From positions 2,356,001-2,420,000 of the forward strand of contig OY759723.1 in assembly GCA_963662575.1 (NCBI GenBank): 64,000 bases of DNA, read 5' to 3'. The DNA is from Bin5 sp963662575. Its GTDB lineage: Bacteria > Chloroflexota > Anaerolineae > Caldilineales > Caldilineaceae. The stretch's first letter is position 1, and each line of letters starts with the position of its first letter. The position numbers and the translations under genes are program-made. The notes under the pieces were generated by a model that saw only the letters and a program-made list of their open reading frames with translations, ran no database searches and was not told the origin of the DNA. Of the stretch, positions 8,782-17,614 are shown piece by piece.

Positions 8782-9594
8782 CTAATGCGTAGAAAACAGA
8801 TCAGAATATTCTTCATACCTCACCCGCTCAAGAATAAGCCCATTGGGCGGGAGCGGCGGTGCAGAGCGGCTGCGGTCTTTTGCCTTCAACGCCGCCGCCA
8901 GTTCGCTGCTCTGCCACTCTCCCAGCCCGACCGCCAGCAGCGACCCGGCCAGGTTACGCGCCATCCGGCGCAAAAAAGCGTTGGCAGTAATCGTCAGAAC
9001 CAACTGCTCGCTCGGTAATGGGTCCAGCACCGGCAGCGAATCTTCCACACGCTCCCAGATCAGCGACCCGATGCGGCGAACAGTGTTGTCTCCTTGAGGC
9101 GCCTGCCCAAACGTGGCAAAGTCGTGCGTCCCAATCAACACGCTGGCGGCCCCGTTCATCGCCTCCAAATTCGGGCGCCTGGGTAACACCACTCCAAACC
9201 GATCTGTCAGAGGGAAACGCTTATCGCTTTCTCCCCCGACCGCCGGCGCCCACGTCGTGTACCTGTATGTCCGCTCCACCGCGCTGAAGCGCGGATGAAA
9301 TTCCGGCGGCGCCTCTACCAAGCGGCGGATGAGTATCGAAGCTGGCAACCGCTGATTCCAGGCACGGCGCAAGGCGGCCAGCGAGTGCCTCCACGGCACT
9401 TCAACCGCTACAACCTGCCCTCTCGCGTGAACGCCTGTGTCCGTCCTGCCGGCGCCGCTGACCCGGCATAACCCGCCGGTCAAATCGGCCAGCGCTTCTT
9501 CCAATGCGCCCTGCACTGTAGGCGCCTGCCGTTGTACCTGGAAGCCACAATAATCTGTGCCGTCGTAAGCGATCAGACCGGCGACCCTGGGCAT
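8782..9594 (-). CDS. truA: tRNA pseudouridine38-40 synthase
   Basis: Converts uridines 38-40 of the tRNA anticodon arm to pseudouridine. With ATG 9594 (GAGGAG just upstream) the product is 270 residues, normal for the family; a longer frame to 9636 adds a non-conserved leader. Seen: YDGTDYCGFQVQ, the catalytic aspartate in GAGRTDTGVHARGQV, and FLRRMARNLAG near the C-terminus. It lies between rplQ and rplM, the order common in Gram-positives and Chloroflexota. Confidence 0.96.
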   Translation of the reverse strand: MPRVAGLIAYDGTDYCGFQVQRQAPTVQGALEEALADLTGGLCRVSGAGRTDTGVHARGQVVAVEVPWRHSLAALRRAWNQRLPASILIRRLVEAPPEFHPRFSAVERTYRYTTWAPAVGGESDKRFPLTDRFGVVLPRRPNLEAMNGAASVLIGTHDFATFGQAPQGDNTVRRIGSLIWERVEDSLPVLDPLPSEQLVLTITANAFLRRMARNLAGSLLAVGLGEWQSSELAAALKAKDRSRSAPPLPPNGLILERVRYEEYSDLFSTH

Positions 9595-9692
9595 TCGCTC
9601 CTCACCGGTGTGGCGCACGCCGCCACAAACCATCAACCCTTCCGACTGCCGCCAACTCCCCCAAAAACTTATTTCAGCGGCAGTCAGCCTGG

Positions 9693-10079
9693 TTACACGC
9701 TATTATCGTCCGTCACCAACTCAATGATAGCCATTTCAGCCGCGTCACCGAAACGTTTGCCCAACTTGACAATGCGCGTATACCCGCCGTTCCGTTCCTC
9801 GTAGCGGGGAGCCAACTCGTCAAACACCTTCTTCGCTACCGCCTTGTCATTGAGGTACGCCACAACCTGCCGTTGCGCATGCACACGGTCAATCTTCCCG
9901 GCAAGACCGTGCTTGGCTTTGGTGATCAGCTTCTCGGCATCGCCTCGCACAGCACGCGCCTTGGCGTGAGTGGTGGTTATCTGCTCGTGAATATAGAGTT
10001 CTCTTATCAGGCTGCGAAACAGGGCCTTGCGCTGCGCCGGCGACCGGCTCAGCTTTTGCCCCGCGATCTGGTGTCGCAT
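9693..10079 (-). CDS. rplQ: 50S ribosomal protein L17
   Basis: A 128-residue protein near the peptide exit tunnel. Start ATG 10079 lies 4 bases after the rpoA stop, with GGAGG inside the end of rpoA as ribosome site; the longer frame to 10148 is only the overlap with rpoA. MRHQIAGQKLSRSPAQRKAL is the standard N-terminus, followed by ITTTHAKARAVRGDAEKLIT. It ends the alpha-operon part of the cluster. Confidence 0.98.
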   Translation of the reverse strand: MRHQIAGQKLSRSPAQRKALFRSLIRELYIHEQITTTHAKARAVRGDAEKLITKAKHGLAGKIDRVHAQRQVVAYLNDKAVAKKVFDELAPRYEERNGGYTRIVKLGKRFGDAAEMAIIELVTDDNSV

Positions 10080-10083
10080 TGTC

Positions 10084-11160
10084 CTATTCCTCCGGTAGCG
10101 GCGACAGGCTCGCCTCTTCGACGATTTCGACTGCTTCAGGCGCTTCAACTGCTTCAGCCGCTTCGGTCAATATCTCTTCGTTTTCAATTCCGTTGCCGCC
10201 ACCCAGGTAGGCGCTGAGATCTACGCCGATCACATTCATGTATCCCTTATCGCTCAGCTTCTCTACCAACTCATCCAACGACTTCTTGCCGAAGTTGCGG
10301 ATGGCGAGCATCTCGTCCTCACCCTTCTCCATTCGCTTCAGGATTTCCCCAATCTTCGTGATGCCGGCCCGTTTCAGGCAATTATAGGCACGCACCGTCA
10401 ACTCCAGCTCCTCGATCGGCGCCTCGGCCACCCGGCTGGGGATGCTCTCTTCCTCTTCCTCCGGCAATTCGATTGCTACCGTGCTTTCGCCGACAAACAG
10501 GCTCAGATGCTGAACCAGAATATCTGCCGCCTGGCGCATTGAATCTTCCGGTGAAATCGTGCCATCGGTCCACACTTCCAGATTCAGCCTATCATAGTCC
10601 GTCTGTTGACCAATGCGCGTGCGTTCAACCCGGTAAGAAGCCTTCTTTACCGGACTGAAAATCGCATCCACCGGGATCTCGCCCAGCGGCAACTGTACGC
10701 GCTCTTCGGCCGGGCTGTAGCCCCGGCCCTGCTCCACCACCATCTCGATGTCAAGGTCCACGTCATTCGAGTCGGCGAACAACAGATAAAGATCCGGGTT
10801 GACGATCTCGACCTCCGGCGGGCAGTTCAAGTCTCCGGCTGTCACCGGTCCTTCGTGGTACACCTCCACTGACACGCGAACAGGTTCGGCGCTCTCGCTT
10901 CTGAATCGTATCTGTTTCACATTCAATATCAGACGAGTGGCATCCTCCAGCACATGGTCGATTGTAGAAAACTCATGATGCACACCACTGACCGAGATTG
11001 AAGTTACTGCGGCGCCCGGCAAACTCGACAGCAACACACGGCGCAAGGAATTCCCTAGAGTAATTCCATAGCCGCTTTCCAGCGGGCTGATCACAAAATG
11101 GCCGTAGTTGCGAGAACTGGCCTCTACTTCTATCTTCGGTAATACTAGATTGTTAAGCAA
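10084..11160 (-). CDS. rpoA: DNA-directed RNA polymerase subunit alpha
   Basis: Scaffold of RNA polymerase assembly, contacting UP elements and activators. The 358 residues split into the N-terminal dimerisation domain (about 1-230; GITLGNSLRRVLLSSLPGAA is the key helix), a linker, and the C-terminal domain (about 255-320; ELTVRAYNCLKRAGI and NFGKKSLDELVEKL). A strongly acidic tail of some 35 residues extends past the usual end. The 124-bp gap to rpsD contains short inverted repeats but no clear promoter. Confidence 0.98.
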   Translation of the reverse strand: MLNNLVLPKIEVEASSRNYGHFVISPLESGYGITLGNSLRRVLLSSLPGAAVTSISVSGVHHEFSTIDHVLEDATRLILNVKQIRFRSESAEPVRVSVEVYHEGPVTAGDLNCPPEVEIVNPDLYLLFADSNDVDLDIEMVVEQGRGYSPAEERVQLPLGEIPVDAIFSPVKKASYRVERTRIGQQTDYDRLNLEVWTDGTISPEDSMRQAADILVQHLSLFVGESTVAIELPEEEEESIPSRVAEAPIEELELTVRAYNCLKRAGITKIGEILKRMEKGEDEMLAIRNFGKKSLDELVEKLSDKGYMNVIGVDLSAYLGGGNGIENEEILTEAAEAVEAPEAVEIVEEASLSPLPEE

Positions 11161-11284
11161 CGGCTACCCCTCTCAGCTATATTGCAGTCTCATCCAAACA
11201 ACGTGTGGCGGCAGACAATCGTCGTAGCCCTACCGGTTGCCGGTACAACCGACCTGAAAAGGCAATGGACCTGTACCAGGTCAG

Positions 11285-11920
11285 CTATCGACTGTAGTAT
11301 TCAACGATCAACTGTTCATTCAGGAGTACGCCAATCTCGTCTCGCTCCGGCGCCGAAGTCACCGTACCATTGAGATTGGACGCATCCAGACTAAGCCACG
11401 AAGGGGGGGACGCACTGCCGAGAATCTGGGCGCGCTCGCGGAAATATGTTTTGGTTCGACTCTTCTCCCGAACAGATATCAGGTCATTCGGCGACACCAA
11501 AAAAGATGGAATATTCGTCTTGCGGCCGTTTACCGCAAAATGGCCGTGCCGCACCAGCTGACGCGCCTGCGGCCGGCTGTCAGCAAAACCAAACCGGTAT
11601 ACAACATTGTCCAGCCGGCTTTCCAGCAGTTCCAGCAACGTGCCGCCGGTAAGACCTTTGCGCCGCGACGCTTCCCTGAAATACCGACGGAACTGCCGCT
11701 CCATCACCCCATACATGCGACGCGCCTTCTGCTTCTCGCGCAACTGGATACCAAAATCCGAAACCTTACGGCGCATGACATTGCGCCGGCCTGCTTCGCC
11801 CGGTGGAAATGGACGCCGGTCAACCGCGCACTTGGGGCTGACACAGCGTTCGCCCTTCAAAAATAGTTTCTGTCCTTCTCGTCGGCAGAGTTTACAAACT
11901 GCATCTGTATATCGTGCCAT
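11285..11920 (-). CDS. rpsD: 30S ribosomal protein S4 (zinc form)
   Basis: Primary 16S rRNA-binding protein and, in many bacteria, repressor of its own operon. Start ATG 11920 follows TGGAGGAGAG; 211 residues. Cysteines 9, 12, 26 and 31 form the zinc site of the C+ type. The S4 RNA-binding region (RLDNVVYRFGFADSRPQAR, HFAVNGRKTNIPSF) is intact. The 340-bp gap upstream is unusually long for this cluster and may carry control signals. Confidence 0.98.
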   Translation of the reverse strand: MARYTDAVCKLCRREGQKLFLKGERCVSPKCAVDRRPFPPGEAGRRNVMRRKVSDFGIQLREKQKARRMYGVMERQFRRYFREASRRKGLTGGTLLELLESRLDNVVYRFGFADSRPQARQLVRHGHFAVNGRKTNIPSFLVSPNDLISVREKSRTKTYFRERAQILGSASPPSWLSLDASNLNGTVTSAPERDEIGVLLNEQLIVEYYSR

Positions 11921-12260
11921 CTCTCCTCCAAGTCGACTATCGCTCGCAACCATCTGCCCCATTCAAGGCCGGGACTTAGCTCTTTATGTCGATGCTTTCA
12001 GCGTCCATTCATCTGTCTGAAGGGTGATCGCTTCCCTGGTGCATGCACAAACCGCATCGTTACCCCCTGACAGAAATTTTCAACGCATCCCCTTCTTAAC
12101 TGCGCGAATCCGTTGCGCAATTCCGCAACGAAAATCAGCTGTTATGCAAAACAAGCGGCATCGCGCCAAAACACGATGCCTCTCTTCTTCCGGCAGGTGA
12201 ATCCCGTTGTTGCGCAACCCCTCCAACCGCAATTCCTGGGGCAACGCGGCGCAAGTTCTC
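11921..12260 (-). other. Long rpsK-rpsD spacer with two inverted repeats
   Basis: A 340-bp non-coding gap inside an otherwise tight cluster. Two inverted repeats are seen: CGTTGCG/CGCAACG at 12111-12130 with a 6-base loop, and GGCATCG/CGATGCC at 12157-12180 with a 10-base loop. No open frame here looks like a gene. Because S4 often represses its own synthesis through a structured RNA site, a regulatory leader is plausible, but nothing in the sequence proves it. Confidence 0.4.
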
Positions 12261-12665
12261 TTAAACTCTTCGCTTGCTCGGGGGACGCACCCCGTTATGT
12301 GGTATCGGCGTTATATCGGCAATCGAAGTAACCGTCAAACCGGCCGGGTTCATTGCTCTCAAAGCACTTTCGCGGCCCGGTCCCGGTCCTTTGATAAACA
12401 CCTCGACCTCACGCATATTAAAGTCACTCACGGCTTGACGAGCCGCTGCAGCCGCCGCAAGCTGGGCCGCAAACGGCGTACTCTTGCGGCTTCCTTTGAA
12501 TCCGGCCGTGCCTGAACTGGCCCAACACAGGACCTCCCCTTGGGGATCAGTGACCGTGATAATCGTATTGTTAAATGTGGCGCGGACGTGTATCTGCCCG
12601 CTCGGCACGTGTTTTCTCTCCCGACGGGTCGATCGACTACCCCGGCGTCGTTGTGTACGAGCCAT
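12261..12665 (-). CDS. rpsK: 30S ribosomal protein S11
   Basis: Platform protein near the E-site, 134 residues. Seen: HVRATFNNTIITVTDPQGEV, WASSGTAGFKGSRKSTPFAAQ and the C-terminal GPGPGRESALRAM with DITPIPHNGVRPPSKRRV. It follows rpsM after 57 bp and precedes the long spacer before rpsD. Confidence 0.98.
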   Translation of the reverse strand: MARTQRRRGSRSTRRERKHVPSGQIHVRATFNNTIITVTDPQGEVLCWASSGTAGFKGSRKSTPFAAQLAAAAAARQAVSDFNMREVEVFIKGPGPGRESALRAMNPAGLTVTSIADITPIPHNGVRPPSKRRV

Positions 12666-12722
12666 CGTTTCTCCTTAACCTGATGTTCCTGCGCAAATTT
12701 CTGCAGTAGCGACCATCTGTCG

Positions 12723-13100
12723 CTACTTGCGCGCTCGCTTCTTGCCGGCAACCGTCTTCTTTACGCCGCGGCGTGTGCGAGCATTGGTGCGCGTTCGCTG
12801 GCCGCGGCTCGGAAGGTTGCGGCGATGACGCAATCCCCGATAGCTGCCGATTTCCATGAGGCGCTTGATGTTCATGTTCACTTCACGCCGCAAATCACCT
12901 TCGACGCGACAGTTGCGCTCAATGTAATCCCGCAACGCTACCAATTCGTTCGTGTCCAGGTCCTTGACGCGTTTGTCTTCGTCAATCCCCGTCGATTCAA
13001 GAATCTCCTGGCTGACTGACCGGCCGATTCCATAAATGTAGGTAAGGGCAATTACGACCCGCTTATCTCGAGGAATGTCGACGCCTGCGATACGTGCCAT
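12723..13100 (-). CDS. rpsM: 30S ribosomal protein S13
   Basis: Head protein that contacts P-site tRNA and L5, 125 residues. Seen: MARIAGVDIPRDKRVVIALT, YIYGIGRSVSQEIL, and RGLRHRRNLPSRGQRTRTNA with a lysine/arginine-rich tail (KKTVAGKKRARK). rpmJ lies 18 bp upstream on the same strand. Confidence 0.98.
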   Translation of the reverse strand: MARIAGVDIPRDKRVVIALTYIYGIGRSVSQEILESTGIDEDKRVKDLDTNELVALRDYIERNCRVEGDLRREVNMNIKRLMEIGSYRGLRHRRNLPSRGQRTRTNARTRRGVKKTVAGKKRARK

Positions 13101-13118
13101 TACTTTCCCTCCTGTGTG

Positions 13119-13232
13119 CTATCCTTGCCGTTGCTTGTGTTTGGGGTTTGAACAAATCACGAACACAACGCCCCGCCTTCGTACAACTGAACACTTTTCG
13201 CACATCTTCTTGACCGAAGCCCGCACTTTCAT
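13119..13232 (-). CDS. rpmJ: 50S ribosomal protein L36 (zinc form)
   Basis: A 37-residue protein. Translation from ATG 13232 gives MKVRASVKKMCEKCSVVRRR, then GVVFVICSNPKHKQRQG and TAG at 13119. Cys11, Cys14, Cys27 and His32 form the zinc site of the C+ type. GAGGGGC upstream is the ribosome site. It sits between map and rpsM as usual, but infA, which normally lies between map and rpmJ, is absent: the gap to map is only 52 bp. Confidence 0.97.
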   Translation of the reverse strand: MKVRASVKKMCEKCSVVRRRGVVFVICSNPKHKQRQG

Positions 13233-13284
13233 ATCTTTGCCCCTCTCTTAAGCCGTAACGCAATTCCACAAGTGTATCACAAGG

Positions 13285-14133
13285 CTATAAGAGCGTCAAT
13301 ATCTCAGGCCCTTTGTTGGTGACGGCTACCGTATGCTCGAAGTGGGCGCTCAGACTGTGATCTTCACTGATAACGGTCCATTTGTCCTTCAGTGTCTCCG
13401 TGCGCCACGTCCCCATCTGCACCATTGGCTCTATCGCAATCACCAGCCCAGGGCTTAACGCAACCCTGCCGTCTGTGTCATCAGATACATAATTCAATAC
13501 TTGCGGCCCCTCATGCATCGACCGCCCCACACCATGGCCGGTATATTCCCGCACTACGTGAAAACCGCTTGGCTCTATACTCTTCTGCACGGCCGTGCTG
13601 ATATCAAGCACACAGCTGCCCGCGCGAATCGCTTCAATGCCGGCCGAAAGGCTCTCCTCCGTTACCTGCAACAAGCGTTCAGCCGCTGGGTCGATCTCGC
13701 CTACTGGATATGTCCAGCCGCTGTCTCCCACAAAGCCGCGATGATAAACGCCTACATCGATGCTGATTATGTCGCCCTCTTGCAACACCCGCGACTGATC
13801 TGGAATGCCATGCACCAGCTCCTCATTGATGCTCGTGCATATATTGGCCGGATAGCCTCGGTAGCCGAGAAAGCTGGACTTTGCATTGTGGCTGTGGATA
13901 ATCCCTGCCGCCAACTCGTCCAGATCCCATGTGCTGATTCCTGGCCTGATAGCCTGTCGAAATGCCTGATGGACCCTGGCAACAATGCGGCCTGCTTCCC
14001 GCATTATCTGAATCTCGCGCGGGCTCTTGTGAATCGGCGCAGGACGTTCCTGCTCCTGCCTGGCCTTGATCCGGCCCCGCCCATTCCGGCGCAGTCGACG
14101 CCTCAATTTCATCATCATGCTTTGGTCGTTCAT
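13285..14133 (-). CDS. map: Methionine aminopeptidase, type I, with basic N-terminal extension
   Basis: Removes the initiator methionine from nascent proteins. The catalytic domain has the metal ligands in DVGVYHRGFVGDSGWTY (two Asp), GHGVGRSMHEGP (His), AIEPM (Glu) and FEHTVAVT (Glu). Before the usual start (KSPREIQIMREAGR) there is an Arg/Lys-rich extension of some 35-47 residues. The start is uncertain: GTG 14169, ATG 14133 or ATG 14118 are all open and none has a good ribosome site; I list 14133 (282 residues). The frame begins just after adk. Confidence 0.94.
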   Translation of the reverse strand: MNDQSMMMKLRRRLRRNGRGRIKARQEQERPAPIHKSPREIQIMREAGRIVARVHQAFRQAIRPGISTWDLDELAAGIIHSHNAKSSFLGYRGYPANICTSINEELVHGIPDQSRVLQEGDIISIDVGVYHRGFVGDSGWTYPVGEIDPAAERLLQVTEESLSAGIEAIRAGSCVLDISTAVQKSIEPSGFHVVREYTGHGVGRSMHEGPQVLNYVSDDTDGRVALSPGLVIAIEPMVQMGTWRTETLKDKWTVISEDHSLSAHFEHTVAVTNKGPEILTLL

Positions 14134-14172
14134 CTTGCACTTGCAGTCGCCGGCATACAGACAGTGCACCGG

Positions 14173-14859
14173 TCAGACCGAAAGAGTGCTCCCGGCCGTC
14201 TCGATATCATGGGCCGCTAACACTGCCAACAACTGCTTCTGCAACTCCTCGATCGGTTTCGTGCCATCAATGTCCACCAAGAGTCCCTTGGCGAAATAAT
14301 ATCCAATCAGAGGCGACGTCTGCTTATAGTAGATATACAGTCGATTTTGGACTGTCTCCGGCTTATCGTCATTCCGCTGGTACAATTCGCCGCCGCAACT
14401 GTCACAACCCTCGCCGCGGGGAGGATTAAACGTCAAGTGATAAACACGGTCGCAGTTACGGCAAATCCGCCGACCTGTGATCCGCATGGTTACCACATCG
14501 TCTTCCAGCTGAATCATCGGCACCAGATCAATGCCGCCGAATTCCGCCGTCATCTCATCCAACGCCTCAGCCTGAAGGAGATTGCGTGGGAAACCATCCA
14601 GAATCGCGCCCCGTGCAGCATCCTCTTCGGCCAGACGGGCTTCCACCATCCGAATCGTCACCTCGTCGGGGACCAATTCACCTTTATCGTAGTAGCTCTT
14701 GGCCAACTGTCCGAGCTCCGTCTCGTTCTTCAGGTTGTACCGGAAGATTTCTCCCGTCGAAATCTGCGGAATGCCCAACTTTTCCTGTAATAACTGAGCC
14801 TGTGTGCCCTTGCCGGCTCCCGGCGCTCCCAATAACACCAGATAAATGCGGTCGCTCAT
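14173..14859 (-). CDS. adk: Adenylate kinase
   Basis: Interconverts ATP, ADP and AMP. Product of 228 residues from ATG 14859, chosen because AAGGA lies 10 bases before it, whereas it nearly touches the alternative ATG at 14868. Seen: P-loop GAPGAGKGT, AMP site ILDGFPRN, and a long LID with a zinc site (CRNC and CDSC, about residues 129-152). It lies between secY and map as in most spc clusters. Confidence 0.97.
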   Translation of the reverse strand: MSDRIYLVLLGAPGAGKGTQAQLLQEKLGIPQISTGEIFRYNLKNETELGQLAKSYYDKGELVPDEVTIRMVEARLAEEDAARGAILDGFPRNLLQAEALDEMTAEFGGIDLVPMIQLEDDVVTMRITGRRICRNCDRVYHLTFNPPRGEGCDSCGGELYQRNDDKPETVQNRLYIYYKQTSPLIGYYFAKGLLVDIDGTKPIEELQKQLLAVLAAHDIETAGSTLSV

Positions 14860-14894
14860 CAACACCATGTCCTTGCGCTGTGAAAAATGGAATG

Positions 14895-16232
14895 CTAACG
14901 GATAAAGCCCTCGTAGTTGCGCATCATCAACTGCGCCTCAATCTGCTTCATCGTGTCTAGCACCACACCCACGACAATAAGGAGACCCGTGCTACTGATA
15001 ATCAGCGTATTGAAACTGCCAACGCCGCCCCCGAAAACTAAGCCCGCAAGGAATGGCAGCACCGCAACCAAACCGAGAAAAAGCGCCCCGACCAGCGTAA
15101 TGCGCCCCAACACACTGTTTAGATATTGCTCTGTGCGCGGACCAGGTCGGATGCCGGGGATAAATCCCCCTTGTTTCTGTAGCGTGTCGGGGAGATTCTG
15201 TTGCCGGAACATGATGTCGGTATAAAAATAGGTGAACGCAACTGTCAACATGAAGTAGATCAGCCAGTACAGAAAGTTCTGTGGACTGAACGAGGTGAAG
15301 AAGAAGTTCGCCACAGTGCCGATCCAATCAGTGCGAAGTATAAAGTAGGATGCCATTGTGTTCGGCAGAATCAGCAGACTCTGGGCAAAGATCAGCGGTA
15401 TCATACCTGCCGTATTCACCCGCATCGGCACATAAGTACTCTGTCCGCCGACCATCATCAGGCGGTTGCCCCGCATAGTCCGCACCCGCTTGCCATACTG
15501 CACCGGAATACGGCGCTGGCCCTCCTGTACCCAAACAATCAGCGCAACCGTCAGAACCGTGATAACGGTGAATATTACTAACTGTGTGACTCCCTGCTGG
15601 CCGAGCAGCCGCACCTGATTCGGCGCCGAAGCGACAATGCCGGCAAAAATGATCAACGAAACACCGTTGCCAATGCCTTGCTCTGTCAGAAGTTCGCCCA
15701 TCCACATGGCCAACATTGTGCCGGCCGTCAAACTGATCAGGATGGTCAGCGAAGGCAGCAGCGCTTCACCCGAGAAGCCCCACTGCTCTAGAACCGCCCC
15801 TGTTGCCGCCCCGCCCACCGGACGACTGAGCAGCGTCGCCTGGCCGAAAGCCTGTAAAATCGCCAGGGGAACCGTCATATAATGTGTGTAGCGATTCAGT
15901 TGCTGACGGCCTTGTTCACCCTCCCGGCTCAACTCCTCCAACTGAGGCACTATCGGCGTCAACAACTGCATGATAATCGTGGCGGTAATGTAAGGATAAA
16001 CACCCATCGCCATCACGCTGAACTGTGCCAGCGCGCCGCCGCTGAAAAAGTTCAACAAACTCAGAAGGATGTTCTGATCCGTTGAACGAAATATCTGATC
16101 CAGCACTTCGCGATTGACACCGGGAAGAGGTATATGCGCAGCCAGCCGGTAGGCGACCAGAATCAGAAATGTGTAAAGCAGCTTCTGACGCAGGTCTGGC
16201 AAACGAAAGGCATTGCGTACGGCTTCGAGCAT
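14895..16232 (-). CDS. secY: Preprotein translocase subunit SecY
   Basis: Channel-forming subunit of the Sec translocon in the cytoplasmic membrane, 445 residues with about ten hydrophobic helices. Seen: RLPDLRQKLLYTFLILVAYR at the start, the plug/helix-2 region with FSGGALAQFSVMAMGVYPYI, QSTYVPMRVNTAGMIPLIFA, and the loop GGFIPGIRPGPRTEQYL. It follows rplO after 69 bp and precedes adk. Confidence 0.98.
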   Translation of the reverse strand: MLEAVRNAFRLPDLRQKLLYTFLILVAYRLAAHIPLPGVNREVLDQIFRSTDQNILLSLLNFFSGGALAQFSVMAMGVYPYITATIIMQLLTPIVPQLEELSREGEQGRQQLNRYTHYMTVPLAILQAFGQATLLSRPVGGAATGAVLEQWGFSGEALLPSLTILISLTAGTMLAMWMGELLTEQGIGNGVSLIIFAGIVASAPNQVRLLGQQGVTQLVIFTVITVLTVALIVWVQEGQRRIPVQYGKRVRTMRGNRLMMVGGQSTYVPMRVNTAGMIPLIFAQSLLILPNTMASYFILRTDWIGTVANFFFTSFSPQNFLYWLIYFMLTVAFTYFYTDIMFRQQNLPDTLQKQGGFIPGIRPGPRTEQYLNSVLGRITLVGALFLGLVAVLPFLAGLVFGGGVGSFNTLIISSTGLLIVVGVVLDTMKQIEAQLMMRNYEGFIR

Positions 16233-16301
16233 AAAAATTCTCCGGTAGAGACCCGACCGGACCTGGCCGCCTGTTTGGGCGCCAACCCGGCCTCTCTACA
16301 G

Positions 16302-16781
16302 TTAAGACCGTGGCATATTCTTGTTGACCGCAAAGGGCAGAATTTCGACCGAACCACCCGCGGCCTCTACCTTCTCCCGTGCGCTTTTGCTGATTCGATG
16401 CACTTGCAGATGGAGAGCCTTGTCTATCTCTCCCCGCGCCAGAACGACTACAGGCTGCTTGCTGTCACCCAAAAGTCCCGTGTCGAAGAGCGACGCTGGC
16501 GTCACCTGCGCATCAGCCTCAAAGCGTGCGCCCATATCATCGAGATTCACCGGCGTGTAGGTCACCTTGAAACGGTTGACGAATCCGCGCATCTTGGGCA
16601 GTCGTCGGATAAAGCTAAGCTGCCCCCCTTCAAACCCTTGCCGGACTCCACCGCCGGAGCGGGCATTCTGGCCCTTGGTGCCCCGCCCGGCCGTCTTGCC
16701 CCGTCCAGAGCCGGTGCCGCGGCCTACTCGTTTTCTGTTTCGGGTTGCGCCCTCATTGGGGCGTAATTCATGCAGTTTCAT
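16302..16781 (-). CDS. rplO: 50S ribosomal protein L15
   Basis: Late-assembly large-subunit protein, 159 residues from ATG 16781 (MKLHELRPNEGATRNRKRVG). The longer frame to 16904 only reads the intergenic region. The Gly/Arg-rich loop GRGTGSGRGKTAGRGTKGQ and the FEGGQLSFIRRLPKMRGF segment are typical. It lies between rpmD and secY. Confidence 0.98.
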   Translation of the reverse strand: MKLHELRPNEGATRNRKRVGRGTGSGRGKTAGRGTKGQNARSGGGVRQGFEGGQLSFIRRLPKMRGFVNRFKVTYTPVNLDDMGARFEADAQVTPASLFDTGLLGDSKQPVVVLARGEIDKALHLQVHRISKSAREKVEAAGGSVEILPFAVNKNMPRS

Positions 16782-16854
16782 ATTCTCTATACCCCAGCCA
16801 AATGGAAAAGGCCGCCCCTGCGCGTAACTGCCCTGGGTATGCTGCTCTGCCGGT

Positions 16855-17046
16855 TCAAGCCTCTGTCTCTTCCACCACCTCAACAAGATGCGAAACTTTG
16901 GCAATCATCCCTCGAATTGTCGGGTTGTCAGACTTTTCGACGGTCTGGTTCATCTTTTTCAGCCCCAGGGCATGTACAGTGGCCTTTTGGCGTTTGTTGT
17001 AACCAATCGGACTCTTTTTCAGCTTTACAGTGATCGTCTTTTCCAT
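16855..17046 (-). CDS. rpmD: 50S ribosomal protein L30
   Basis: A 63-residue protein. From ATG 17046 it reads MEKTITVKLKKSPIGYNKRQ, then KATVHALGLKKMNQTVEKSD, the family core, then a short acidic end. The longer frame to 17166 is the overlap with rpsE. It starts 4 bases after the rpsE stop, so coupling is likely. L30 is missing in some bacteria; here it is complete. Confidence 0.96.
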   Translation of the reverse strand: MEKTITVKLKKSPIGYNKRQKATVHALGLKKMNQTVEKSDNPTIRGMIAKVSHLVEVVEETEA

Positions 17047-17050
17047 AGGT

Positions 17051-17593
17051 CTATTCTTCCTGGTACCAGAAGGGGCGCAATTTCTCAGGATCAACCCCCC
17101 GTCGTTGCGCTTCGACTCTATAGTTTTGCAGCTGCTGCAGCGACGCAAAAGTCGCCTGCACAACATTCAATATATTGTCGCTCCCCAACGACTTGGACAA
17201 AATGTCCTTCACGCCCGCAGCCTCTACCACAGCGCGTACGCCGCCGCCGGCAATGACGCCGGTGCCAGGACTGGCCGGTCTCAACAATACTTCGCCGGCG
17301 CCAAACCGGGCCTGGCTCGCATGGGGAATCGTCGTACCCAGCAGATTCACATCCACCATCGTTTTGCGGGCGGTTTCACTCGCTTTGCGGATAGCGTCCG
17401 GAACCTCGCGCGCCTTTCCTACCCCTACCCCGACGCGCCCATTGTTGTCTCCAACGACCACCACTGCGCGAAAAGCGAACCGGCGGCCACCCTTCACCAC
17501 CTTTGCCGTACGCGCGATATGAACTACCTTCTCATCCAGTTCATCCTTCTCTTCTTCCCTCTCGCGGTCCCGTCGACGGTCTCGACGTCCCAT
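17051..17593 (-). CDS. rpsE: 30S ribosomal protein S5
   Basis: Protein of the decoding-site region that affects translational accuracy, 180 residues. Seen: a highly charged N-terminal stretch (RRDRRRDREREEEKDE), then VVHIARTAKVVKGGRRFAF, VVVVGDNNGRVGVGVGKA and GTGVIAGGGVRAVVEAAGV. It is preceded by rplR after 21 bp and followed by rpmD after 4 bp. Confidence 0.98.
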   Translation of the reverse strand: MGRRDRRRDREREEEKDELDEKVVHIARTAKVVKGGRRFAFRAVVVVGDNNGRVGVGVGKAREVPDAIRKASETARKTMVDVNLLGTTIPHASQARFGAGEVLLRPASPGTGVIAGGGVRAVVEAAGVKDILSKSLGSDNILNVVQATFASLQQLQNYRVEAQRRGVDPEKLRPFWYQEE

Positions 17594-17614
17594 TTCCTTC
17601 TCTCCTTGCTCTCT

